This document shows positions 36,983 to 51,266 of a stretch of 64,000 nt of DNA, piece after piece; positions within the stretch are counted from its first letter, which is position 1; each line of letters begins with the position of its first letter. The notes beneath the pieces were generated by a model that was not told the DNA's origin, did not search any database, and worked only from the letters and a program-made list of their open reading frames with translations. The position numbers and the translations under genes were made by a program. Source of the DNA: Syncephalis fuscata (lineage: Eukaryota > Zoopagomycota > Zoopagomycetes > Zoopagales > Piptocephalidaceae); the NCBI GenBank assembly GCA_025786725.1, contig JAHLTZ010000010.1, positions 186,001 to 250,000 of the forward strand, in the 5' to 3' direction.

Positions 36983-39180
36983 TAGTATACACAATAGAAA
37001 TGGCACAGCTAGGCTATTGTGGCAATGCTTTACTGTTGTGACGACTAGCAACTTAATGGCTACCGTCTTGTTTACGCTTACTTCTATCACCCAAGCATTA
37101 GTGGCTACTAATTAATTGCTTAATATAACATGAACCGATGTTATTATAAAATAAACAATAAATGATTTTCCTTTTAATTATTGATTACCATAGTTAAGCT
37201 TTTAATAACTAAATAACATTTGTAACTAAAGCAGAAAAAAGAATACAGCACCAAAGATATAGATGTGTATTATAATTCCAATAAAGCTAGTGTTTTATAG
37301 TATATACTGTTGTTAATAGAATTGAACTTTGTCCATAAGGTTGCTCATATGTCAGTAGATAACAAGTATTTACTGGTTATGTCCTTGTATAAATGTTTGT
37401 TTATGATTGTTAGTACTAGTATTTAGTATATTGTTGCTGTGGCTATTTATATGTTATCATTGGCATATTGTTTAATTACATAGTGGACTTTATGGATCAA
37501 TTTCATGGTAGATAATTACGCGACCATAATACTGTAATTCTGTGCCGTAATAACATTTTACCATTTTTGTTGTCAAGTGAATTAAATAGATGACCGACAT
37601 TATAACAATAAAACTGATATCTGATTAGTACAATATCTGATACTGAATTGCTACGCATTTACACATAATATAAACTGTATTTTATAGTTGGAAATAATGT
37701 CAATACTACTTCACTATTTACTTTAGTTGTGTATGCTTTTATGAAACAAATAGCTGACATAAATGATTCTGAGTGCGCACTTCAATCTAGTAGATGGGTA
37801 TTTTCTTTTCTCCTGTTTGATGACTCAAAACAATATGAAATCATTGCTTATAATACGTAGCTATATTAATCCTCATTTTAACTGACCAATGCCCTTATGA
37901 ATAGACATTTGTTGACAATATCCTCCACTATTGTCTAATTCCCCCTCATTCATTTACCCTCTCCTCAAATACTCTCCTTATACAATCCAAAGCATAACAG
38001 CATGTGTGTATTTGCAGGTTTATTAAACGCTATGTACAATGTTTTGTTTTCGTGCACTACTTTCGTTTAGCGTTATTGTTCTAGCTGCATCATCAATAGT
38101 TAGATCATTGATAAACTCAATCTAACATGGTATGACAATAATAATTTGCTATAAGCTAAACCAGTAAGCCTTTGGGCTGCTAATTGTTTTTCCATTGGCT
38201 TCTGCTTTGGCTTGTTCTTCTACATTCTATCTTGCTTAACTTGGCAGGATTGGTTTCAGAAATGTAAGCAGCACTTAGGCCTTGGATGATCATCAATTGA
38301 TATGCAATCCGCCGTCATTATGCACCTAAAATTGCTGGTACTTGGTTAGTACTTTTTTTGTGTCTATTCTAGTGTCTGCATATTGTATTGCGTGTGGTTT
38401 AGCCGATCCAATCTAGTTTACAACTGAAAAGTGATGACGAAAATGACATGTTGAAACGTTTCATTGCTCAAAATGCTGTGATGCATTATGGTACAAACAA
38501 TACTTATTGTATAGTTGCTTTCAGTTGATTTAGATTAACCGCCATTTGAATGATGGTGGTTGCACAGCATGTAGCATGATATGCCTGGATGTAATATATT
38601 TGTGAATTCAAAGCAATGATTACCCCATAATAGTGAGCATAGTGTCAAATGAAATGCACGCATGTACCAATCAACACACTTTATAATCTAGAAATTACGG
38701 CTGACCTATGTATAGCAGTAAAAACCTGTATAGAATACCAGTTTGATACATTAAACTTGTTTTTGCATCAGTGTTGTGTGCTATTCTGTATGCATGTAGA
38801 TATTGAAGACCGAGTCGATAGAAATGACAGCAAATACATCGTTATCGTTTTTATAAAGCAAGCAATATACTTGTTTTTACCAAATAGTTAGACCGTATAA
38901 CAAATAATACAGACTAATGTATCTATTTGTGTCGCATATGTATTGGATTATTACCATTACCGTTACTTATGCAAATGACTGGCAGATTGAAATAAAGACC
39001 GTGCAAGTTAAAATCAAGACTGGTCAGGTTGAAATCAAGGCGAGAAGCATCCTATTACACCATGAAACTATTGGTACATGCACGCCGCAAACCATTAGTT
39101 CGATTGATTTATTGGTTCATATTACACATCAATGGTGTACCTCATACTACAGTATACTAGCATCCCAGTATAGTCATAAA
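36983..39180. other. Long upstream region of microexon gene A
   Basis: About 2.2 kb without a confident gene. It contains the first ~515-bp direct repeat (37036-37550), a 28-codon ORF with a signal-peptide-like sequence at 38039-38125, and an 80-codon ORF at 38649-38891. Both ORFs are also present in copy B, but the blocks are so alike that conservation proves little. Confidence 0.4.
37036..37550. repeat. ~515-bp direct repeat R1
   Basis: Begins TTGTGACGAC and ends GTGCCGTAA. Repeated directly at 43202-43715 (R2), 56188-56702 (R3) and 62696-63210 (R4). R1 and R2 flank the microexon gene A with its upstream region. Confidence 0.85.
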
Positions 39181-39188
39181 TATAAATA
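39181..39188 (+). promoter_or_regulatory. TATA box of microexon gene A
   Basis: TATAAATA 145 bp upstream of the ATG at 39326, followed by a C/T-rich stretch. The same box at the same distance occurs in copy B (58573-58580). Confidence 0.55.
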
Positions 39189-39325
39189 GCCCACAAAATA
39201 TGCACAATCAATTGCAATATCATTATCACACTCTACTTCTTGCTATAAACGCACTACTCTCCACTTTATACCAACCGCACTCTACTATTCCTTTTATTTG
39301 TTTGTCTTAACAAATCGATATCACC

Positions 39326-42300
39326 ATGAAGCTTTCCATTGCTGTCGTTTGCACCATTGTCGTGGCTATCATGGCCAGTACAGCCATGGTGGATGCTAAT
39401 CCAGCCATAGTTCGTCGTGATGGTATGTTGCAATAATAGACATGTCACAGAATCATGCTTATTAACAGTATTTTTAAATAATAATTATAATAGCCAGTAG
39501 GTTGTGCTGCGTATTAACTGACTATTCGCTAACTATATCACGTATTGTGTATCGATAACTTAACATTAATAGTTGGTGGGTTGTATTACATATCAATAGA
39601 GCATCTACTAATTATGTACCATGTACTGTGCCCATTAATAACTTAATATTAGAGGATTGTAAGTTATATGTATATTAACTGATCACTTACTAATTGCATG
39701 TTATACACCATGTTTATCAATGACTTCATATCAATAGGTCGTAGGTTGTATTGTATATCAATTGACTACTTACCAATTACATGCTATGCACCCTTTGCAT
39801 CAACAACTTAATACTAATAGGTCGTAAGTAATATTGTATATTGCTAACTTATAAATTAATTTCCATTTATTATTTGTATTAAAAACCTTATTAATAGGAG
39901 GTAGGTGGTACTCTATATTAACTGATCACTCACTAATCACATGTTATACACCATGTTTATCAATGGCTTCATATCAATAGGCCGTAAGTTATATTGTATA
40001 TCAATTGATTACTCACTAATTATACGTTATGCACCATGTGTATTAACAACTTAATATTAATAGGCGGTAAGTGGTATTGTATATTGACTGGCTTATAAAT
40101 TAATTGTATAACATATATTATGTATATCAACAACCTAATACCATAGCGGGTAAGTTGTATTGTGTATTACTTGACTATGTGCTAATTCTATGCCATGCGC
40201 TACGTATATCAACAACTTGATACTAATAGCATGTAAGTTATTGTATATTAATTAAACATTGGCTAATTATATATTATGTGCTGCGTATATCAACAACTAA
40301 TGCTAATAGGTTGTAAGTTGTATTGTATGTTGATGGCGTATAAACTAATTATATATCATGTATTGCGCACATTGATAACTTAATTCCATAGTTAGTAAGT
40401 TGTATTATATATTAATTGAGTATTAACTAATTATATATCATGTACTATGTGTATCAATAACTTAATATAATAGAAAGTAAGTGGCATTTTATATAAGCTA
40501 ATTACTCACTGATTATATTCATGTACTGTGTGTATCAATTAATATTAATAGAATGTAAGTTATATTATATATTAACTGATTATACATTAACTATGTTATT
40601 TACTGATTATACTAATTATAATTTTAATAGGTCGTAAGTGATAGTATATATTAACTGGCTATAAAATAACTATACTATTTACTAATGGTATTAATTATTT
40701 AATATTAATAGAATGTAAGTAGTATTGTATATTAACTGACACGCATTAACTATAATATTTACTGGTGGTATTAATTATTTAATATCAATAGCTAGTAAGT
40801 AGTATTGTATATTAATTGACATGCATTATGTTATTTACTGATTGTACCAATTATTCAATATTAATAGCCTGTAAGTTTTATTTTATATTAACTATGTTAT
40901 TTACTGCTTATATTAATTATTTAATATTAATAGGGCGTAAGTTGTATTGTATATTGATTGACTATATATTAACTATGTTATTTACTGATTATACCAATTA
41001 TTTAATATTAATAGGGGGTAAGTAACATTTTATATTAATTGACTATTAACTATGTTATTTACTAATTATATTAATTATTTAATATCAATAGATTGTAAGT
41101 AGTATTGTATATTAACTGACATACATTATGTTATTTACTGATTGTACCAATTATTTAATATTAATAGCGGGTAAGTAGTATTGTATATTAACTGACATAC
41201 ATTAATTATGTTATTTACTGGTGGTATTAATTATTTAATATTAATAGCCTGTAAGTTGTATTGTATATTAACTATGTTATTTACTAATTATACTAATTAC
41301 TCAATTTTAATAGCCCGTAAGTAATATTTTATATTAACTAACTATGCATTAACTATGCTATTTACTGCTTATATTAATTATTAATTATTTAATATTAATA
41401 GTGGGTAAGTTGTATTGTATATTAACTGTTAATTACTGATTATACTAATTGTTTAATATTAATAGAATGTAAGTTGTATTGTATATTAACTGATTATACA
41501 TTAACTATGTTATTTACTGGTGATATTAATTACTTAATATTGATAGATCGTAAGTTGTATTATATAGCAACTAACTATGCATTAACTATGTTATTTACCG
41601 ACTATACTAATTATTTAATATTAATAGGATGTAAGTTGTATTGTATATTAACTATTTTATTTACTGATTATATTAATTATTAATTATTTAATATTAATAG
41701 CTTGTAAGTTTTATTGTATATTAACTATGTTATTTACTGATTGTACCAATTATTTAATATTAATAGGCAGTAAGTAGTATTGTATATTAATTGACATACA
41801 TTAACTATGTTATTTACTGGTTATACCAATTATTTAATATTAATAGGCAGTAAGTTTTATTGTATATTAACTATGTTATTTACTGATTGTACAATTATTT
41901 AATATTAATAGTGGGTAAGTGTGTTGTATATTAATGACATACATGACTATGTTATTTACTGATTGTACCAATTATTTAATTTAATAGATTGTAAGTAGTA
42001 TTATATAATGACCATTACTATTTACTGATTATACCAATTATTTAATGCTAATAGGCGGTAAGTTTATTATATATTAATTAATTACTAATTGTATTAATTA
42101 TTTAATATTAATAGCTTGTAAGTTGTATTGTATATCAACTATGTTATTTACTGCTTATACTAATTATTTAATATTAATAGCTTGTAAGTTGTATTGTATA
42201 TTAATTATGTTATTTAATAATTATACTAATTATTTAATATTAATAGATTGTAAGCAGTATTGTATATCAACTAACTATACATTAACTATGTTATTTACTG

Positions 42301-42702
42301 GTTATACTAATTATTTAATATTAATAGGGCGTAAGTTGTATTGTGTATTAACTGACTATACATTAACCATGCTATTTACTGGTGATATTAATTATTTAAT
42401 ACTAATAGGCAGTAAGTAGTATTTTATATTAACTGACATACATTAACTATGTTATTTACCACTATACCAATATTCAATATTAATAGTATGTAAGTAGTAT
42501 TGTATATTAACTGACTGCATTAATTATACTATTTACTGATTATACTAATTATTTAATACTAATAGGCTGTAAGTAGCACTGTATATTGATGGCTTATATA
42601 TTAACCATGTGTAATATCTTTATTTGTAAATACAGCTCCATTTCCACTTTGAAAAAATTAACATTAATAGTGCAATCAAATCACTATTCCAATACACTTT
42701 AG
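39326..42702 (+). CDS. Secreted Cys-rich peptide encoded by 41 consecutive single-codon microexons (copy A)
   Basis: Exon 1 (39326-39422) has a good start context and encodes a ~24-residue signal peptide, then a short propeptide ending in Arg-Arg. It ends one base into a codon at G/GTATGT. Then come 41 microexons, each between ...TAATAG (or similar) and GTAAGT (rarely GTAGGT or GTGGGT). Forty are 3 nt and one is 6 nt (39653-39658). Examples: 39494-39496, 39573-39575, 40064-40066, 40868-40870, 41402-41404, 42115-42117, 42566-42568. The last exon is 42671-42702 (TAG 42700-42702). All 42 introns are phase 1. The spliced frame has no stop and gives 84 aa with six Cys spaced C-x6-C-x3-C-x14-C-x3-C-x6-C. 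Coding is 255 of 3377 bp. No family is recognised; a secreted effector-like or structural peptide is inference. An alternative last acceptor at 42702 also keeps phase. Confidence 0.82.
39423..42670 (+). repeat. Tandem intron/codon array A
   Basis: 42 introns of 57-102 nt. From about the 14th onward they share a consensus: GTAAGTNGTATTGTATATTA at the start, ATGTTATTTACTG in the middle, TACTAAT or TACCAAT 15-20 nt before the end, and TTTAATATTAATAG at the end. Two length classes (about 63 and 77 nt) differ by loss of a segment between two ATTAACT motifs. The 3-nt pieces between them vary freely: 64 of 126 microexon bases are G or C, against very AT-rich introns. Confidence 0.9.
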
Positions 42703-43201
42703 GTATATATTCGGTGAAAAGCAAGACCATTTGACAACTACGCCGTCCTGTCTATCATATATCAAGTTTTGGCCAATGCTCCGGTTTATCCAGTTTTAAT
42801 CAATGGAATCATTATTTTATCAACAAGCTTGCATTTAGCTGTTTTTATTCAACTGTGCAGCATATAGTAATAAACTATGGTTTCATCTTAACTGTATACA
42901 ATCAAATTGCTATATCAATAATCATGTTTTATTTGCATCCAATAATGGCAATTATTGATCAAATAGTTAAATTAACAAAAGACATGCACAATTATATTTA
43001 TTAGCCATAAGCATAGGATGGTATGAATATGGTAATGTTAAATATGGATATTGTAATGATAAATGTTGGCAATAAAGTTGGCTGTGCTTATTTTTAAATA
43101 TACCATGGATAGTAACAAATCTATCACTATCATATAAGAAAATGATATTGTACCAATATTGATATAGAATAAGCATCGATTGCTAACAACTTGGCACTAC
43201 A
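42703..43201. other. 3' flank of microexon gene A
   Basis: About 500 bp conserved in copy B; probable 3' UTR and spacer up to repeat R2. No other gene seen. Confidence 0.4.
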
Positions 43202-43715
43202 TTGTGACGACAGCAACTTAATGGCTACCGTCTTGTTTACGCTTACTTCTATCATCCAAGCATTAGTGGCTACTAATTAATTGCTTAATATAACATGAAC
43301 CGATGTTATTATAAAATAAACAATAAATGATTTTCCTTTTAATTATTGATTACCATAGTTAAACTTTTAATAACTAAATAACATTTGTAACTAAAGCAGA
43401 AAAAAGAATACAGCACCAAAGATATAGATGTGTATTATAATTCCAATAAAGCTAGTGTTTTATAGTATATACTGTTGTTAATAGAATTGAACTTTGTCCA
43501 TAAGGTTGCTTATATGTCAGTAGATAACAAGTATTTACTGGTTATGTCCTTGTATAAATGTTTGTTTATGATTGTTAGTACTAGTATTTAGTATATTGTT
43601 GCTGTGGCTATTTATATGTTATCATTGGCATATTGTTTAATTACATAGTGGACTTTATGGATCAATTTCATGGTAGATAATTACGCGACCATAATACTGT
43701 AATTCGGTGCCGTAA
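43202..43715. repeat. ~515-bp direct repeat R2
   Basis: Direct copy of R1 located downstream of the microexon gene, with a handful of differences. It abuts the fold-back element. Confidence 0.85.
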
Positions 43716-43797
43716 AAATGTAATATTTATATATTTTTAATAACTATGGCCATTATAAAGATGTAATGTGTTTGTTTCTAACAATCAAGCTATTCCA

Positions 43798-44685
43798 AAA
43801 AATGATTTCAACATAACTAGGTAGTAAATGTTAATATGGCATTACAAATCATGTATAACTTTACATATAATAAAGCAAATCACTTAATATTGTGCACAAG
43901 TATACACGCGACATATAGATAGCTACTGGCAAATTACACTGCGGCTGTATTGCGTGATGATGTAATAGTTGTGATAATAGGCTAGTAAATGTGTAAAATG
44001 GCCATTTTTTACCAACCATGAACTATATAACTAAACGATATCAAAATAATTGCCAAATTCGTGTTCTCCATGCTTAGTTATACAGATTGGTATGATTTAT
44101 AGAACGCCGATTTTTGCAAAAAAAGTTCGCCAAAAATGCAACTTGCATGTTATTAATTAACGAAAAGTGCTTAAACTTTGTGACTTTAATACTTTTAATG
44201 TTAAGAATTAAATTTGGGCTAGAGTAAATCTAAAGCGCTCTATAATACTAGACAATTATAATAGCAAGCTAGTATGCAGAAATACCAATGTAAAGTGGCA
44301 ATATATGTTTTATATACATACATGTATCTAATTATACGTAAATTGCATTTTTGGCAAACTTTTTTTGCAAAAACCGGCGTTCTATAAATCATACCAATCT
44401 GTATAACTAAGCATGAAAACACGAATCCGGCAATTATTTTGATATCGTTTAGTTATATAGTTCATGGTTGGTAAAAAATGGCCATTTTACACATTTACTA
44501 GCCTATTATCACAACTATTACATCATCACGCAATACAGCCGCAGTGTAATTTGCTAGTGGCTATCTATATGTCGCGTGTATACTTGTGCACAATATCAAG
44601 TGATTTGCTTTATTATATGTAAAGTTATACATGATTTGTAACGCCATATTAACATTTACTACCTAGTTATGTTGAAATCATTTTT
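43798..44685. mobile_element. Fold-back (MITE-like) element with ~344-bp inverted arms
   Basis: The left arm 43798-44141 is the near-perfect reverse complement of the right arm 44343-44685, around a ~200-bp unique centre. The ends read AAAAATGATTTCAAC and its complement. There is no coding capacity. Such structures are typical of non-autonomous fold-back DNA transposons, or arise by inverted duplication. A second copy starts at 63293 and is cut by the window end. Confidence 0.75.
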
Positions 44686-44690
44686 AATAC

Positions 44691-45362
44691 TACTTTATAC
44701 TGTCACGGCATTGAAGCAATAGTTTCACATTTTAAATCTATAAACTAGCATTTTATTGGTATTTAAGGCATAAATAAAATAATGTATTTTTACTACATTC
44801 ATATCTATAGAAATAAAATACTTACGCTTTTACGATGGACATATGTTAAAATACCATATAATGGCTGTATTGCTATGTTAGTGTGACTGATAGATATCAA
44901 AGGAATTTAGGTTCTGCTATTAGCTATGTTTAATACAAATGATAGCATTATCAATGACAATAAATACAATATAGCCATAGTTGTATTTTGTTTCTATTTA
45001 GTATCATACAAGTTATTCGGCATATTATAGTTTAGATGTAATAATCAATGCTAACTGTGAAGTAGTTTATTATTTGTTTGCTATTAACCAAGCAAGACGC
45101 TGTATTTTAACGTTAGCATAAGTGTTAGTAAACATCAGAAGCTAACGCTATGGAATGACATTAAGATAAGTTGTCGTTAATGATTTATTTTAAAATTCCT
45201 AATTTAAAAAGTGTAACAGTAAATTACTAAATATTTATATTTTAAGTTAGAATCAATAAATATAAAACTAATTAAACTCTGATCTTAAATAAATTAAACT
45301 TGCTAATAGAAAAATAAATAACAAACAGTGGCTAATCTATATTGGGATAGTTATCATTGAGG
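44691..45362. other. Intergenic, no gene seen
   Basis: AT-rich spacer between the duplicated block and the second 7TM gene; convergent side of that gene. No signal recognised. Confidence 0.4.
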
Positions 45363-46384
45363 CTACACTGGTAGCGTTTCATGATGAGTATCATATATTG
45401 TTAGCATGGGCTTATAAGCCCATTGAGTGCTCTCAATGTTGTAGTTTTCAGGATTAGATGGCCGTAATTTTAGTCTGCTAGATTGACATGTCATGTCCTG
45501 TGTAGATTTTAATTGACGAACGAGCAACAAAGAAGTGATGGCCCCTAATAATTTGTTATTACATTGTTTGTTAAATACTATTATGACTTACAATCGCCAA
45601 TAAAAAATATGTCACTAAAATCACCAAATATTTTTAAAGCAGCAACAAGAGCGCAAAAGAAATTTGAGAAAATAACTCCAAACATGTATATAAATCCCTC
45701 CTTGGACAGTCGAGCCCATACTACGGAGCCAACAGCACGGTATTGGCGAACAATTACAATAAGAAATGCTCCGGATAAGAAAATATTAATAGGCATTTCA
45801 ACGCCAAGTTTCAACCATGGATAGTAGTGTGGATAGATAAATACGCAGCCAGCATGCTCGAGTATAAGAGTAGGACTAAGTGCCCAAACTACGTATATAC
45901 AAGCTGGCTGTGGGATTAAAAGAAGTACGCTGAAATATATCAAACGGTTGTCTTGCTTGTGTACGAGCCAAGCTTTGTGCAATAGTACAGCGCTTACACA
46001 AACGTTTGAAACGCATATCAGCGCAATATGCAACCAAGCGATTGCTCGACATGAAACTGGACTAGGCATCGAGAATGTTACTGCAATTGCTGAAAAAAAA
46101 CATCCTGCGCCAGCTTGGATAAGGCAGCACCAGCATGAAAGATTACGTGGCGCCTTTTTCACCAAGACTAACGCCCAGAAAGTATTGCGTGTAAATACTG
46201 CTAACAATACGGTATTTAAAAAAAGTTGAGTAATAGTACCTTGGAAACGAGTGCGAATTTCTTGAATACTGCCACCACTCGTAGCAAGAACCTCAAAGCC
46301 GTTTTCCTCTCCAGAACGATAGATAGGAATGCCGCTCCAGTAGAATGCAACATTTTTATCGTTTATAGCGGTTAGGTCGTCCAT
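45363..46384 (-). CDS. Orphan seven-transmembrane protein 2
   Basis: Exons 46384-45592 and 45544-45363; 324 aa, frame intact. Seven hydrophobic segments with an extracellular-type N terminus (WSGIPIYRSGEENG) and a ~60-residue hydrophilic tail encoded by exon 2. It is homologous to the gene at 22234-23152, including the phase and place of the last intron (…GDW/GNW-like joint before TM7). The Cys-rich TM1-TM2 loop and the conserved GVEMP motif are shared. No known GPCR class is recognised with certainty. It is intact where its homologue is frame-broken. Confidence 0.7.
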
Positions 46385-47526
46385 GATTATAGTTGATAAA
46401 AATTAAAATAAGTAGATAAATATATTAGTAATGTAAACAATGAAAAATCAATAAGCAATGGTATATATTAGGTGCAACATATAAGCTATAGTTATAACAA
46501 AAATGGTAAAAGATTATAGATGGAGTTGACAAAGCAAACCGGATCTAAACTTGTGCAGTATTGGCGCTGCACCTGGACAGCCTTGGACGCAGTATGACAC
46601 AATAGTATAAACCGAAGCAGAGCTATTATAGCGTGCGCTCACACTAAGACAAAAACACGCATTGAGAACTTGTGATCATAGAAATGCACATAAACTGGTT
46701 AATACAGGAAACTTTATGCAAAACTTGAAATCCGCGCTCTATACAATCACGCTTTAATTGGTGCATTTTGTATGTAAAAGGATGAACTTGTTTTTATATC
46801 AATGACAATTTTTGTTTAAAGCCATAACATTGCACAATATTAATGTATAATGCTCTTTTCTTCCTCTTTAGCAAATCAGCCTGTGCATTGATAGTTCAAT
46901 GGCTATTGCGTGCGAATTTTGAATGGCATTAGTGCAGTATAGTCCATTGCAAGTACAGTTGACCTTTTGGTTTGATATTTATAATTGTAATAGATTAGAC
47001 TGTAATATATACATGGCATAGGATACAATAAAATATACTTATTATTGCGGTATATTAAAAAGTCATTTATATACTATAGAAAAGTGCAAAATTAATAAAT
47101 ATACAAAGCTTTTTTGAACTCTATGCTGTTATAGCTGCCAAGCTATATAAGATAAATGTGGCAACAAGTCAAATACAAATGACGATTTATCAATTTCAAA
47201 TCAAATACACACTATAAAATCATGATCAGAGAACAAATCGATAAATAGAGTGAACGTAAAAAGTTCCACTAGCCATTAATTTAAAACACCGCCAAATGGT
47301 TAAAAATGATTAATGATGAGTTGAAATTAGCAAATGAAAAGCAGAACTGTATTTTCGCATCAACTCAAAAGTACACACTGTCAACAACGACAACAAGATA
47401 TAATTGCTACTTGTTCACTCGTTCGTACACAAACTTTGTTCTGTTACGTTCTGCTTGGTAATAGTGGTAGTGATTTGTGTCTGCGCTAGCATCCAGTGAT
47501 TTATTGTGTATCTATTTACTGCTAAA
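46385..47526. other. Divergent intergenic region 7TM-2 / ALA1
   Basis: About 1.1 kb, AT-rich, with no recognised gene or repeat. Confidence 0.4.
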
Positions 47527-51113
<3,587 letters not shown>

Positions 51114-51266
51114 TTTAATAAACATGCTTAATTAGTTTGATTTAAATATGCTGTCATTTTAACAAATTAAATGTTATGCATTGATAATAAAGCGTACTGT
51201 TTAGTAACTATTTAAAATGTAGCAGTAGTTAAATTTACTTATTTATTCACTGTTGAATTCTTACAA

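Larger units (their letters stand above)
33180..44690. repeat. Segmental duplication, copy A (~11.5 kb)
   Basis: Collinear with 52336 to the window end. The left edge is sharp: homology begins at TACTTTGCAC (33180 and 52336). Offset is 19153-19156 up to ~38.9 kb, then 19392 after a 240-bp difference, ~19406 after the microexon array and ~19495 at its right part. The block holds Spc24, a HAD-domain gene, the microexon gene, two ~515-bp direct repeats and a fold-back element. Divergence in the stretches compared is only one to a few percent. The right edge cannot be fixed because copy B leaves the window. Confidence 0.92.

Noticed and set aside
38649-38891. 80-codon ORF identical in both duplicated blocks
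   Set aside because: The blocks are nearly identical throughout, so conservation is uninformative; composition and context give no support for a gene.
40816-42419. ORFs of 69-98 codons running through the array with a repeated Ile/Leu/Tyr-rich peptide (also in copy B)
   Set aside because: They are short, interrupted by stops, cross the splice signals and simply reflect the repeated intron consensus. The spliced phase-1 reading explains the array better.
39423-42670. CRISPR-like or satellite array
   Set aside because: The repeats carry splice donor, branch and acceptor signals and sit behind a signal-peptide exon in a eukaryotic genome. The 3-nt 'spacers' assemble into an open frame with ordered cysteines.
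37036-43715. LTR retrotransposon flanked by the ~515-bp direct repeats
   Set aside because: The repeats lack TG...CA ends, and the interior has no gag, protease, reverse transcriptase or integrase sequence.
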